From Streptomyces sp. 378 (GTDB lineage: Bacteria; Actinomycetota; Actinomycetes; Streptomycetales; Streptomycetaceae): a stretch of 64,000 nt of DNA. This document shows positions 7,234-15,750 of this stretch, piece after piece. The notes under the pieces were generated by a model. The model had not been told where the DNA came from and searched no databases. It saw nothing but the letters and a program-made list of their open reading frames with translations. How positions within the stretch are numbered: the first letter of the stretch is position 1; every line of letters starts with the position of its first letter. Position numbers and translations under genes: made by a program. The stretch covers positions 62,001 to 126,000 of the forward strand of contig NZ_JASKMS010000013.1 of NCBI RefSeq assembly GCF_030124145.1, in the 5' to 3' direction.

Positions 7234-7864
7234 AGCGTTTCACCGCGCACAGCAGTCCGTCGCCCACCGGCAGCAGGGCCGGCAACAGCTCCTGGCTCTC
7301 GCGCACCGCGCGCAGCAGCTCCCGCAGGCGCAGCACCTCCGTCGGCTGTGGACCGGAGTCCACCGTCCGGCCGTTCGCGAAGGCGCCCTCGAAGACGACG
7401 AGCCCGCCGGTCCGCAGCAGACGCAACGATTCAGCGAGGTAGTCCATGACCTCCAGACGGTCGCCGTCGCAGAACACCAGGTCGTAACCGGCGTCCGCGA
7501 GGCGGGGCAGCACGTCCAGGGCGCGGCCGGGGATGAAGCGAGCCCGGTTGCTGGCGAAGCCGGAGGCGCGGAAGGCCTGCCGGGCGAACTGCTGATGCTC
7601 CGGCTCGGGGTCCACGGTCGTCAGGACACCGTCGGGCCGCATACCGTGCAGGAGATGGATCCCGGAGACACCGCATCCGGTCCCGATCTCCGCGACGGCT
7701 TTCGCGTCGACGGACGCGGCCAGCAACCGCAGCGCGGCGCCCGTGCCGGGCGTCACCGAGCGCAGCCCTGCCTCACGAGCCCGGTCCCGGGCCCAGTGCA
7801 GCGCTTCGTCCTCGGCGACATAGGCGTCGGCGAACGCCCAGCTCGTCTGCCGGTTGCCGGTAAT
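7232..7864 (-). CDS. SAM-dependent O-methyltransferase (ATT start)
   Basis: Encodes 210 aa if started at ATT 7864. The class I methyltransferase core shows VAEIGTGCGVSGIHLLHGM (SAM loop), LTTVDPEPEH, and YDLVFCDGD, typical of the caffeoyl-CoA/catechol O-methyltransferase family; the substrate is unknown. The segment before the first conventional start (GTG 7756) reads NRQTSWAFADAYVAEDEAL, which looks like conserved coding sequence. No ATG, GTG or TTG occurs between it and an upstream in-frame TAA near 7945. The ATT at 7864 has GGAGAGG just upstream. In M. tuberculosis a homologous methyltransferase (Rv1220c) is also divergent from sigE, which supports the context. Confidence 0.85.
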   Translation of the reverse strand: MTGNRQTSWAFADAYVAEDEALHWARDRAREAGLRSVTPGTGAALRLLAASVDAKAVAEIGTGCGVSGIHLLHGMRPDGVLTTVDPEPEHQQFARQAFRASGFASNRARFIPGRALDVLPRLADAGYDLVFCDGDRLEVMDYLAESLRLLRTGGLVVFEGAFANGRTVDSGPQPTEVLRLRELLRAVRESQELLPALLPVGDGLLCAVKR

Positions 7865-7917
7865 GACCCTCTCCTGTCCCCGTGAATGCCTGGGCGTGAC
7901 TGTATCCGTTGGGCACG

Positions 7918-7943
7918 GGAACCCGCAGATGGGACCGGTCGTT
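7918..7943 (+). promoter_or_regulatory. ECF-type promoter upstream of sigma factor gene
   Basis: GGAAC (7918-7922), an 18-nt spacer and GTT (7941-7943) match the ECF consensus of actinobacterial stress sigma factors. It faces the sigma gene, whose ATG is 150 nt downstream, so autoregulation is likely. Confidence 0.55.
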
Positions 7944-8093
7944 TAAAGGGGAGAGCAAACGACGCGGGCCGGGACGGGGGGGCGGGCGGTGGATCAGGAT
8001 GCCGAGCAAGTGCCGACGCAGCAGTACGAGGCGTATCGACCCAGATCAAATTCTCGTAAAACCGCTTATCCGGTCCTAACGGGCGAGGTGGCT

Positions 8094-8867
8094 ATGGTAG
8101 GGGCTCCACTGGACACCACCAGAGCTGACAGGGGAGGTGCGGCTGCGCCTGGGGATCGCGTAGGGGTGCTGAGGCGCTTCCTCGGATCAGCGGGCAGGCC
8201 GACATCCGTGAACGACACCGCTGCTGACCACAGTCACGCCGCTGACTTCGCCCAGACCGCGACCTTCACCACCGACGCGGACGGGCAGGCGTGGACTCCG
8301 CCCACGTGGGAGGAGATCGTCAGCACGCACAGCGGCCGGGTCTACCGGCTCGCCTACCGTCTGACCGGCAACCAGCACGACGCGGAGGACCTCACGCAGG
8401 AGGTCTTCGTCCGCGTCTTCCGCTCCCTGTCGACCTACACGCCGGGCACCTTCGAGGGCTGGCTGCACCGCATCACCACGAACCTCTTCCTGGACATGGT
8501 CCGCCGCAAGCAGCGCATCCGCTTCGACGCGCTCGGCGAGGACGCGGCCGAGCGGCTGCCCAGCAAGGAGCCCTCGCCGCAGCAGGTCTTCAACGACGCG
8601 CACTTCGACGCGGACGTGCAGCAGGCCCTCGACACCCTCGCCCCCGAGTTCCGCGCCGCGGTCGTCCTGTGCGACATCGAAGGACTGTCCTACGAGGAGA
8701 TCGCCGCGACCCTCGGCGTCAAGCTCGGCACGGTCCGCTCGCGGATCCACCGCGGCCGGTCCCAGCTGCGCAAGGCCCTCGCGCACCGGTCACCGCAGGC
8801 GCGCGCCGAGCGCCGCTCCTTCGTGCCCCGTGTTCCCGCACTGGGAGGAGGGGGCGCGAGCACGTGA
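8094..8867 (+). CDS. ECF sigma factor (mycobacterial SigE-like)
   Basis: Encodes 257 aa. Region 2 (about 80-145) contains VYRLAYRLTGNQHDAEDLTQEVFVRV and TFEGWLHRITTNLFLDMVRR. Region 4 (about 180-235) contains LDTLAPEFRAAVVLCDIEGL and the helix-turn-helix SYEEIAATLGVKLGTVRSRIHRGR. A 70-residue N-terminal extension precedes region 2. Product directs RNA polymerase to envelope-stress promoters; this is supported by the downstream anti-sigma factor, HtrA protease and TatB, the order seen around M. tuberculosis sigE. ATG 8094 follows AGGTGG; an earlier ATG at 7989 is rejected because it would read through the likely leader. The stop overlaps the anti-sigma GTG. The name sigE is avoided because Streptomyces sigE is a different gene. 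Confidence 0.92.
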   Translation: MVGAPLDTTRADRGGAAAPGDRVGVLRRFLGSAGRPTSVNDTAADHSHAADFAQTATFTTDADGQAWTPPTWEEIVSTHSGRVYRLAYRLTGNQHDAEDLTQEVFVRVFRSLSTYTPGTFEGWLHRITTNLFLDMVRRKQRIRFDALGEDAAERLPSKEPSPQQVFNDAHFDADVQQALDTLAPEFRAAVVLCDIEGLSYEEIAATLGVKLGTVRSRIHRGRSQLRKALAHRSPQARAERRSFVPRVPALGGGGAST

Positions 8868-9883
8868 GCGGATCACGGCCGAAAGCTTCCGAGGGTCACC
8901 TCGCAGAGCAGCATCTGGGAGACCGCCTCTCCGCCCTGGTGGACGGAGAACTCGGTCATGACGCGCGCGAGCGCGTACTGGCGCACGTGGCCACCTGCCC
9001 GAAGTGCAAGGCGGAGGTGGACGCCCAGCGACGGCTGAAGAACGTCTTCGCGGAGGCGGCCCCGCCACCCCCTTCCGAGAGTTTCCTGGCCCGCCTGCAG
9101 GGACTACCCGCGGGCGGCGGCCCGGACGGTGATCTCATGCCGCCGGGCACAGGAGGGCTGCCCGGAGGACTGTCGGGACGGTTCGGATCGTCCGGGGCCT
9201 TCGCGGTGAAGCGGGGCGAGCACTTCGAGTTCGAGTACGTCCCGTCCCGCCCGCACCTGCCCGCACTGCCCGCCTCCCCGGGCAGCCGGAGCCTCCCCTC
9301 CGACCGCAGCGGTCTGCCCACGGGGAAGGGCTTCCGCATCCACGACATCGGCCGGTCCGACACCGACCGGTCCTCCTCGCGGCTGCGGTTCGCGTTCGTC
9401 GCCGCCGGTGCCGTCTCCCTCGCCGCGATCGCTCTGGGCGGGGTCACCACCGGCATCCCGGCCGACGCGGAGGCCCGCGGCGGCCAGGGCACGGGCAGCA
9501 ATGTGACACCGATGCGCACCCAGGGCACCGGTGCCGCGACGACGCCCGAGTCCCAGCGCCGCCGGACGGCGCCGCTGCTCGGGCAGGTGCACGGCCAGAG
9601 CATGGTCGGCCGCGCCCCGGTCGCTCCGACCGAGGTGTCCGCACCGCTGCTGCCCGGCGTACCGTCCGCCGCCCGGCACCACGCGATGCACGCCCTGACC
9701 GCCCCGGTGGTGGCCGGTGCCGCCGCCATGTCCCCGCTGATACGTCCGCTTGAGGCGGCCGCACCGGGCCCCCTGACCTCGTGGTCCTCGGTCCCCGAGA
9801 TCACCGCTCCCCTGTTCGCCGTGCCCCTTCCGGACACGACCTCGTCCCCCTCTTTCCCCGCCTCCTCGCGTACGGCTCACTGA
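8864..9883 (+). CDS. Zinc-binding anti-sigma factor, membrane-anchored
   Basis: Encodes 339 aa, GTG start overlapping the sigma stop (GTGA). Residues 15-60 form a ZAS domain: LGDRLSALVDGEL, then HVATCPKC, giving the His41-x3-Cys45-x2-Cys48 Zn motif. One hydrophobic helix (about 172-192, FAFVAAGAVSLAAIAL) anchors the protein, and the C-terminal 140 residues are a Pro/Ala/Thr-rich external part. It should bind and silence the upstream sigma factor until stress releases it, like mycobacterial RseA. The external domain is much longer than in RseA. Coupled translation suggests 1:1 synthesis with the sigma factor. Confidence 0.88.
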   Translation: MSGSRPKASEGHLAEQHLGDRLSALVDGELGHDARERVLAHVATCPKCKAEVDAQRRLKNVFAEAAPPPPSESFLARLQGLPAGGGPDGDLMPPGTGGLPGGLSGRFGSSGAFAVKRGEHFEFEYVPSRPHLPALPASPGSRSLPSDRSGLPTGKGFRIHDIGRSDTDRSSSRLRFAFVAAGAVSLAAIALGGVTTGIPADAEARGGQGTGSNVTPMRTQGTGAATTPESQRRRTAPLLGQVHGQSMVGRAPVAPTEVSAPLLPGVPSAARHHAMHALTAPVVAGAAAMSPLIRPLEAAAPGPLTSWSSVPEITAPLFAVPLPDTTSSPSFPASSRTAH

Positions 9884-10014
9884 CCGCCCTCTGCGCACCG
9901 GACCGCGGACCTGATTGAATCCGAGGGTTGTCGCCCGCGGCCGAGGTGTGGCCGGGCGCCGATTCGACGAACTGCGGCCACCGCGACGAGCCGTGCCGCT
10001 GCTGTGGGGAGAGC

Positions 10015-12294
10015 ATGAACGAGGGGAAGCCCACGAAGGCGAAGTGGTGGAGCCGTCCGCGACCGCAACCCTTTCCGGGGCAGCCGGAGGATCCGGACGG
10101 GGGCGTCGGGGAGGACCGGGCCGCGATCGGGGTGCACGGGCCGACGGCCGCCCCGGCGGGCGTGACCGACAGCGACGGGGACTTCGAGCTGGCGCGTCCC
10201 GCTCCTCGGCGCGAGCAAGACGGCGACTATGAGTTGAGGCGACCCGAGGCGGCGCCGTCCGACGGCGCCCCCGTCGCGACCGGGGTGCCGACTGACGGCG
10301 TCTCCGTCACGACCTGGGTGCCGTCCGGCGGCGCCCCCGTCGCGACGGCCTCCGGCGAGGTGCCCGCCGAGGGCGCCCCTTCGGTCTCCGCCGCCCGGGG
10401 AGTCGGCCAGAGCCAGGACAGCCCTGGCGCCTCCGCCTCGCACACCGGGCCGGCCGAGGGTGCTCCCCGGCCGCTGCACGACCCCGACCCCTACAGCACC
10501 CCGCCCTACGGCGAACCCGGCCCCTGGGCGCCGGCCCCGCCCGTCCAGCACCCGGCGGCGACGGCCCCCGCGGAGGGCGTGGCGGCACCGGGCGGGCCGA
10601 CCGTGCCGGGCACCCCGGCCGGTGTGCCGCCGCGGCACGGCATACCGCCCGTACCGGCCCCCGCCAGCCCCCCGCCAGCAGCTCACACCCCGCCTGTACC
10701 GGCCCTCGCCAGCCCTGCGTCCGCCGTGGACGCACCGCCCGTACCGGCGGCCCCCGCCAGCCCCCCGCCAGCAGCTCACACCCCGCCTGTACCGGCCCTC
10801 GGCAGCCCTGCGTCCGCCGTGCACGCACCGCCCGTACCGGCGGCCCCCGCCAGCCACACCCCAGCCGCTCACACCCCGCCTGTACCGGCCCTCGGCAGCC
10901 CCGCGTCCGCCGTGCACGCACCGCCTGTACCGGCCCCAGGCAGTACTGCACCCGCCGTGCACACACCGGCGGCCCCCGCCAGCCCAGCGCCAGCCGCTCA
11001 CACACCGCCGGCCCCCGGCAGCCCCGCGTCCGCCGCTCAGGCGCCCGCCGAGATGCCGCCCCCCACCCCGGCTCCCGCTCCCGACCCCTGGCAGCGTTAC
11101 GACCCCTGGGCGGCTCCCACGGTCGCCGGGGGCCATGGGCCCCTCCAGCAGAACGGTGCCGCCGTGCTCAGCACGGACCAGCGGCGCAAGCGGGGCCGGA
11201 CGGCGCTGGCGCTCGCCGCCGTGCTGATCGCGCTGGTGTCCGGCGGCGTAGGCGGCGCCGTGGGGACGTATCTGGAGCGGAACGGAGGCGTCGGGTCCGT
11301 CGAGTTGGCACAGGCCGGGAAGGAGGCCTCCGCGCGGGACGCGGACAGTGTGGCCGGGATCGCCGGGCGGGCCCTGCCCAGCGTGGTCACCCTGCATGTC
11401 AGCGGCGCCGGCGAGCAGGGCACGGGCACCGGCTTCGTGCTCGACACCCGAGGGCACATCCTCACCAACAACCACGTCGTGCAGCCCGCCGGGCCGGACG
11501 GTGAGATCACCGTGACGTTCAACGGCGGGGAGACCGCGCAGGCCGAGGTCGTCGGCCGGGACAGCGGCTACGACCTCGCCGTCGTGCGGGTGAAGGGCGT
11601 CCGCGGACTCACCCCGCTGCCCCTCGGCAACTCGGACAACGTGCAGGTCGGCGACCCGGTCGTGGCGATCGGCGCCCCCTTCGACCTGGCCGGCACGGTC
11701 ACCTCCGGCATCATCAGCGCCACGCAGCGGCCCATCACGGCCGGTGGCGAGAAGGGTGACGGCAGCGATGTGTCGTACGTCGACGCGCTGCAGACCGACG
11801 CCCCCATCAACCCCGGCAACTCCGGCGGGCCGCTGCTCGACGCCCGGGCCCGGGTCATCGGCATCAACTCGGCCATCCGCTCGGCGGAGGGCGGCTCCAC
11901 GCAGGACAGCGGCCGGTCCGGCTCCATAGGCCTCGGCTTCGCCATCCCCATCAACCAGGGCAAACGAGTCGCCGAGGAGCTGATCAACACCGGGAAGGCG
12001 ACCCACCCGGTCATCGGCATCACCCTGGACATGGACTACACGGGCGACGGCGCCCGCGTGGCCGCCGAGGGCAGCGAGGGCGGGCCGCCGGTCACCGTGG
12101 GCGGCCCGGGTGCCAAGGCCGGGATCAAGGCGGGCGACGTCATCCGGGAGGTCGACGGCCGGCGGGTGCACTCCGGCGAGGAACTGATCGTCAAGACGCG
12201 GGCGCACCGACCCGGAGACCGGCTGGAGCTGACCGTGGAGCGCGCCGGCAAGGAACGAACCGTCTCCCTCGTCCTCGGGTCGTCCGGTGGCTGA
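10015..12294 (+). CDS. htrA: HtrA/DegP-family membrane serine protease with PDZ domain
   Basis: Encodes 759 aa. A cytoplasmic Pro/Ala-rich region (to about 400) includes 31-residue tandem repeats; one membrane helix follows (about 405-425, TALALAAVLIALVSGG). The trypsin-like domain has His487 (TNNHVV), Asp520 (GYDLAVV) and Ser603 (NPGNSGGPL), and a C-terminal PDZ domain carries KAGIKAGDVIREVDGRRV. It degrades misfolded proteins outside the membrane; in the sigE locus of mycobacteria the equivalent protease also feeds back on the stress response. ATG 10015 follows GGGGAGAG; an in-frame TTG at 9928 would add 29 Cys-rich residues and is less likely. The N-terminal part is far longer than in most HtrA proteins. 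Confidence 0.92.
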   Translation: MNEGKPTKAKWWSRPRPQPFPGQPEDPDGGVGEDRAAIGVHGPTAAPAGVTDSDGDFELARPAPRREQDGDYELRRPEAAPSDGAPVATGVPTDGVSVTTWVPSGGAPVATASGEVPAEGAPSVSAARGVGQSQDSPGASASHTGPAEGAPRPLHDPDPYSTPPYGEPGPWAPAPPVQHPAATAPAEGVAAPGGPTVPGTPAGVPPRHGIPPVPAPASPPPAAHTPPVPALASPASAVDAPPVPAAPASPPPAAHTPPVPALGSPASAVHAPPVPAAPASHTPAAHTPPVPALGSPASAVHAPPVPAPGSTAPAVHTPAAPASPAPAAHTPPAPGSPASAAQAPAEMPPPTPAPAPDPWQRYDPWAAPTVAGGHGPLQQNGAAVLSTDQRRKRGRTALALAAVLIALVSGGVGGAVGTYLERNGGVGSVELAQAGKEASARDADSVAGIAGRALPSVVTLHVSGAGEQGTGTGFVLDTRGHILTNNHVVQPAGPDGEITVTFNGGETAQAEVVGRDSGYDLAVVRVKGVRGLTPLPLGNSDNVQVGDPVVAIGAPFDLAGTVTSGIISATQRPITAGGEKGDGSDVSYVDALQTDAPINPGNSGGPLLDARARVIGINSAIRSAEGGSTQDSGRSGSIGLGFAIPINQGKRVAEELINTGKATHPVIGITLDMDYTGDGARVAAEGSEGGPPVTVGGPGAKAGIKAGDVIREVDGRRVHSGEELIVKTRAHRPGDRLELTVERAGKERTVSLVLGSSGG
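10661..10939 (+). repeat. 93-bp tandem repeats within htrA
   Basis: Three near-identical 93-bp (31-codon) units start at 10661, 10754 and 10847, followed by degenerate copies to about 11040. Each encodes a segment like APASPPPAAHTPPVPAL plus SPASAVHAPPVPA. Confidence 0.8.
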
Positions 12295-12511
12295 GACATG
12301 ATGTCCGCGACCCGCCAGGACGTCCCGTCCGGTCCCACAAGGGACCGACAAGGCAAACAATCGGGAAAGCGCTCACACCTCCCGCACTCGGAGGTCCCGG
12401 GACAGTACCGGTCGGACAGGATCGCCGGGTACCGTGGATCCGGCCCGGACCACGGCAAGACCCGCACCGACCACGAGGGCCGAGGACCGAGGACATCGCT
12501 AGGAGCTTCAG

Positions 12512-12961
12512 GTGTTCAATGACATAGGACCACTCGAGCTGGTGACGCTCATCGTCCTCGCCGTGCTCGTCTTCGGTCCGGACAAGCTCCCCAAGGTCAT
12601 CCAGGACGTGACGCGCACGATCCGGAAGATCCGTGAGTTCTCGGAGAGCGCCAAGAACGACATCCGGGAGGAACTCGGCCCGGAGTTCAAGGACTTCGAG
12701 TTCGAGGACCTCAACCCCAAGACCTTCATGCGCAAGCAGCTGGACAACGAGGACCTGGGACTCAAGGAGATCCGCAACGGCTTCGACCTGAAGAAGGAGA
12801 TGGCCGAGGTCACCGACGCCGTCCACAGCCGTGACTCCGACACGTCCTCCGCGTCGTCCACCGGCGTCGCCGGTTCGTCCGGTGGCCGTATCGACATGAC
12901 GAAGAGGCCGGAGACGCCCGACCCGGACGACCGGCCGCCCTTCGACGCGGACGCCACCTGA
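12512..12961 (+). CDS. tatB: Twin-arginine translocase subunit TatB
   Basis: Encodes 149 aa. The N-terminus (FNDIGPLELVTLIVLAVLVF) is the single membrane helix, followed by GPDKLPKV with the FGP hinge, then an amphipathic helix and a charged tail, the standard TatB plan. TatB binds twin-arginine signal peptides with TatC and passes folded proteins to TatA. GTG 12512 has AGGAG eight bases upstream. It follows htrA in the same direction, 217 nt downstream, as in mycobacteria, tying export to envelope stress. A large hairpin follows the stop. Confidence 0.93.
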   Translation: MFNDIGPLELVTLIVLAVLVFGPDKLPKVIQDVTRTIRKIREFSESAKNDIREELGPEFKDFEFEDLNPKTFMRKQLDNEDLGLKEIRNGFDLKKEMAEVTDAVHSRDSDTSSASSTGVAGSSGGRIDMTKRPETPDPDDRPPFDADAT

Positions 12962-12968
12962 GCGACAT

Positions 12969-12992
12969 GCCCGGGGGCGTACGCCCCCGGGC
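12969..12992 (+). terminator. Hairpin terminator after tatB
   Basis: A 24-bp perfect palindrome (12-bp arms beginning GCCCGGGGGCGT) lies 7 nt after the tatB stop. Confidence 0.65.
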
Positions 12993-13188
12993 GCGTGACG
13001 CGTTTCATACTCCGGTCGGGCTGTGTACGGCCTGAACCGGGCGCCCGTGCGGCCCACGCGCCCGGCGGTTTCCCTGCTGCTCGCAGCGGTGTGGCTATGC
13101 TGCCAAGTTGTGGTGCGGACCGTGACGAGTACGTCCGAAGGGGGGCGGGCCGTCCCGGTCCGACTAGAGCGAGGAGGCGTACGGGCAC

Positions 13189-13860
13189 ATGGAGACGACG
13201 AGTCGGGCAGTCGCGCAGACGCCGGCCGCGGAGGGTGGGCAACAGCTCCCCTCCGCCCGGCGTACGGTCGACGGCTACCTGCGTGCGCCCTTCCCGTGGT
13301 ACGGCCTCGACGAGGCGTTCACAGGACCGCGCTGGCTGATGCAGGTCGGTACGACGGCCGACGGGGCCGTGGAACACGGGTCCATCGGGCACGGTGACGA
13401 GCCCACGGTGCGCAACGAGCATGCCGCCGGCGGCGATCAGGAGGCCAAGGAGAAGTTCGCGGTCGTGGTGACCGTGGCGGCCAGTCCCTCCCGCCGCACG
13501 GCGGACGGGACGGGGCTGCTGGAGGCCACGTCCGTGTCCTCCGCCGCGTGGCTGGCCGGGGTGGGGCTGCTGTCCTTCACCTGGCCCGGGCAGATGGACC
13601 ACGCGCTGCGGGACGACTGGCTGGAGCAGCAGACGGAGACGGCGTGGGTGCTGGCGGACGACCTGGACGGGTCCGACTGGTCGACGCTGTCGCTCCCCGT
13701 GGACGGGGTGCCCACGGCGTTCCACTACCGGGAGTCCGAGTTCGGCTGGGTGCTGGCCGGTTCCACCTCGGCCGGGGTGCACCTCGGGGCGTACGGCAGG
13801 GGCATGAGCGCCTACGGGCTGGGCTTCGCCGTGGTGAAGGACATCGCCACGTACACGTGA
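13189..13860 (+). CDS. Hypothetical protein conserved in Streptomyces
   Basis: Encodes 223 aa, acidic, with no membrane helix or signal peptide. Regular features include APFPWYGLDEAFTGPRWLMQ near the N-terminus, LLSFTWPGQMDHALRDDWLEQQ in the middle and a Gly-rich C-terminus (VHLGAYGRGMSAYGLGFAVV). I do not recognise a domain. Codon use is typical of the neighbours, so it is a real gene. ATG 13189 has GAGGAGG about 12 nt upstream. It converges on mrp across a hairpin. Confidence 0.75.
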   Translation: METTSRAVAQTPAAEGGQQLPSARRTVDGYLRAPFPWYGLDEAFTGPRWLMQVGTTADGAVEHGSIGHGDEPTVRNEHAAGGDQEAKEKFAVVVTVAASPSRRTADGTGLLEATSVSSAAWLAGVGLLSFTWPGQMDHALRDDWLEQQTETAWVLADDLDGSDWSTLSLPVDGVPTAFHYRESEFGWVLAGSTSAGVHLGAYGRGMSAYGLGFAVVKDIATYT

Positions 13861-13865
13861 GTTCC

Positions 13866-13891
13866 GGGGCGCCGGCTGGTTTCGGCGCCCC
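13866..13891. terminator. Bidirectional hairpin between converging genes
   Basis: GGGGCGCC pairs with GGCGCCCC around a 10-nt loop just after the 13189-13860 gene and upstream of the mrp 3' end. Confidence 0.5.
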
Positions 13892-13973
13892 TTCGCCCCA
13901 GGGTCTCGGACGGGTGGGGCGGCTGCGGGTGCGATGCGCCGGCTCGCGCAGCTCCCCGCGCCCCTGAGTCAGT

Positions 13974-15107
13974 TCAGAACTTGTTCCTCGGAGTGATACC
14001 GAGCGACAGGCCCGACAGACCGCGCTGCCGTCCTCCCAGCTTGCCCGCGATCGCCCGGAGGGCCGAGCCGGCCGGGGAGTCGGGGTCCGTCAGGACGACC
14101 GGCCTGCCGTCGTCGCCGCCCTCGCGCAGACGGACGTCGATGGGGATGCTGCCGAGGACCGGGACGTTCGTGCCGGTCGTGCGGGTCAGGCCGTCGGCGA
14201 CCGTCTGGCCGCCGCCCGTGCCGAAGACGTCGACCATCTCGTCGCAGTGCGGGCAGGGCAGGCCCGACATGTTCTCGACCACGCCGACGATCTTCTGGTG
14301 GGTCTGGACGGCGATGGAGCCCGCGCGCTCGGCGACCTCGGCCGCCGCCTGCTGAGGCGTCGTCACGACCAGGATCTCGGCGTTCGGGACCAGCTGGGCC
14401 ACGGAGATCGCGATGTCGCCGGTGCCGGGCGGCAGGTCCAGGAGCAGCACGTCCAGGTCGCCCCAGTACACGTCCGCCAGGAACTGCTGGAGGGCGCGGT
14501 GGAGCATCGGGCCGCGCCAGACGACCGGGGCGTTGCCCGGCGTGAACATGCCGATCGAGATGACCTTCACCCCGTTCGCCGACGGCGGCATGATCATGTT
14601 CTCGACCTGGGTGGGACGGCCGTCGGCGCCCAGCATGCGGGGCACGGAGTGGCCGTAGATGTCGGCGTCGACGACACCGACCTTGAGGCCGTCGGCCGCC
14701 ATCGCCGCCGCCAGGTTGACCGTCACCGAGGACTTGCCGACGCCGCCCTTGCCGGAGGCGACCGCGTAGACGCGGGTCAGGCTGCCCGGCTTGGCGAAGG
14801 GCACCTCCCGCTCGGTCTGGCCGCCGCGCAGGGCGGACGCCAGCTCCTTGCGCTGCTCGTCGCTCATCACGTCGAGCGTGACGTCGACGCGGGTGACGCC
14901 CTCGACCGCGGAGACCGCGTCGGTCACGCGCTGCGTGATCGTGTCCCGCATCGGGCAGCCCGAGACCGTGAGGTACACGGTGACCGCGACCGCCCCGTCC
15001 GCACCGATCTCCACCGACTTGACCATCCCCAGTTCGGTGATGGGCTTGTGGATCTCGGGGTCGTTCACCGTCGCCAGTGCCTCGCGCACCGCGTCTTCCA
15101 TAGCCAT
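13974..15107 (-). CDS. mrp: Mrp/ApbC-type iron-sulfur cluster carrier ATPase
   Basis: Encodes 377 aa. An N-terminal MIP18-type domain (about 1-90, with NDPEIHKPITELGMV) is fused to a P-loop ATPase with a deviant Walker A (SGKGGVGKSS, 118-127) and LLLDLPPGTGD. The Cys285-x2-Cys288 pair (SGLPCPHCDE) is the cluster-binding site of a dimeric Fe-S scaffold. ATG 15107 has no ribosome site but a TACCAT box ends 7 nt before it, suggesting leaderless expression. A longer reading from GTG 15170 is less likely. The same gene follows the tatB region in mycobacteria. Confidence 0.92.
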   Translation of the reverse strand: MAMEDAVREALATVNDPEIHKPITELGMVKSVEIGADGAVAVTVYLTVSGCPMRDTITQRVTDAVSAVEGVTRVDVTLDVMSDEQRKELASALRGGQTEREVPFAKPGSLTRVYAVASGKGGVGKSSVTVNLAAAMAADGLKVGVVDADIYGHSVPRMLGADGRPTQVENMIMPPSANGVKVISIGMFTPGNAPVVWRGPMLHRALQQFLADVYWGDLDVLLLDLPPGTGDIAISVAQLVPNAEILVVTTPQQAAAEVAERAGSIAVQTHQKIVGVVENMSGLPCPHCDEMVDVFGTGGGQTVADGLTRTTGTNVPVLGSIPIDVRLREGGDDGRPVVLTDPDSPAGSALRAIAGKLGGRQRGLSGLSLGITPRNKF

Positions 15108-15114
15108 AAGGACG

Positions 15115-15120
15115 ATGGTA
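15115..15120 (-). promoter_or_regulatory. -10 box of leaderless promoter (mrp)
   Basis: TACCAT on the minus strand, 7 nt before the ATG at 15107. Confidence 0.45.
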
Positions 15121-15150
15121 CGGCGCTCTACCGGGGCGTAGGGAAGCGTC

Positions 15151-15750
15151 TCAGCGGTCGTCTGCGTCACGTCCTCGTGATCGTTCCGCCGGGACTACGA
15201 CCGACTCGTGACGGTGACCGTTCTGGCGTTCCTCCAGCTCCTTGATCATGTCCTGGAACTCCGAGCGGATCCAGTCGCGGGTGGCGACCTCGCCGAGGCC
15301 GATGCGCAGGGCGGCGATCTCACGGGTCAGGTACTCGGTGTCCGCGATGGACCGCTCGTTCTGTTTGCGGTCCTGCTCCAGATTGACCCGGTCGCGGTCG
15401 TCCTGCCGGTTCTGCGCGAGCAGGATCAGCGGGGCGGCGTAGGAGGCCTGCAGGGACAGCATCAGCGTCAGGAAGATGAACGGGTACTCGTCGAAGCGCA
15501 GGCCGCTCGGCGCGAAGATGTTCCACACCACCCACAGGATGATGGCGACCGTCATCCAGACGATGAACCGCCCGGTGCCCAGGAAGCGCGCGATGCGCTC
15601 CGACAGCCGGCCGAAGGCCTCCGGGTCGTACTCGGGCAGGAACCGGCGCCGGCGCGGGAGCGGCTGGTCGAGACGGGTGGTGCGCGGCCGGGAGGCGGCC
15701 GTGGCGCCCGCCGGGGTGCGCTCGCGCAGGCTCTCACGCTCAGGAACCAT
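15151..15750 (-). CDS. DUF1003 membrane protein
   Basis: Encodes 199 aa. A basic N-terminal 45 residues precede ERIARFLGTGRFIVWMTVAI, the DUF1003 signature, and two membrane helices (about 60-80 and 92-112, with FIFLTLMLSLQASYAAPLIL). The QNRQDDRDR stretch and a charged helical tail follow. Function is not established, but the ATG overlaps the 3' end of the MgtE-type gene by 11 bp with GAGGAGG inside that gene, so both proteins are translationally coupled. The combination suggests a role in magnesium or divalent-cation handling at the membrane. Confidence 0.85.
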   Translation of the reverse strand: MVPERESLRERTPAGATAASRPRTTRLDQPLPRRRRFLPEYDPEAFGRLSERIARFLGTGRFIVWMTVAIILWVVWNIFAPSGLRFDEYPFIFLTLMLSLQASYAAPLILLAQNRQDDRDRVNLEQDRKQNERSIADTEYLTREIAALRIGLGEVATRDWIRSEFQDMIKELEERQNGHRHESVVVPAERSRGRDADDR

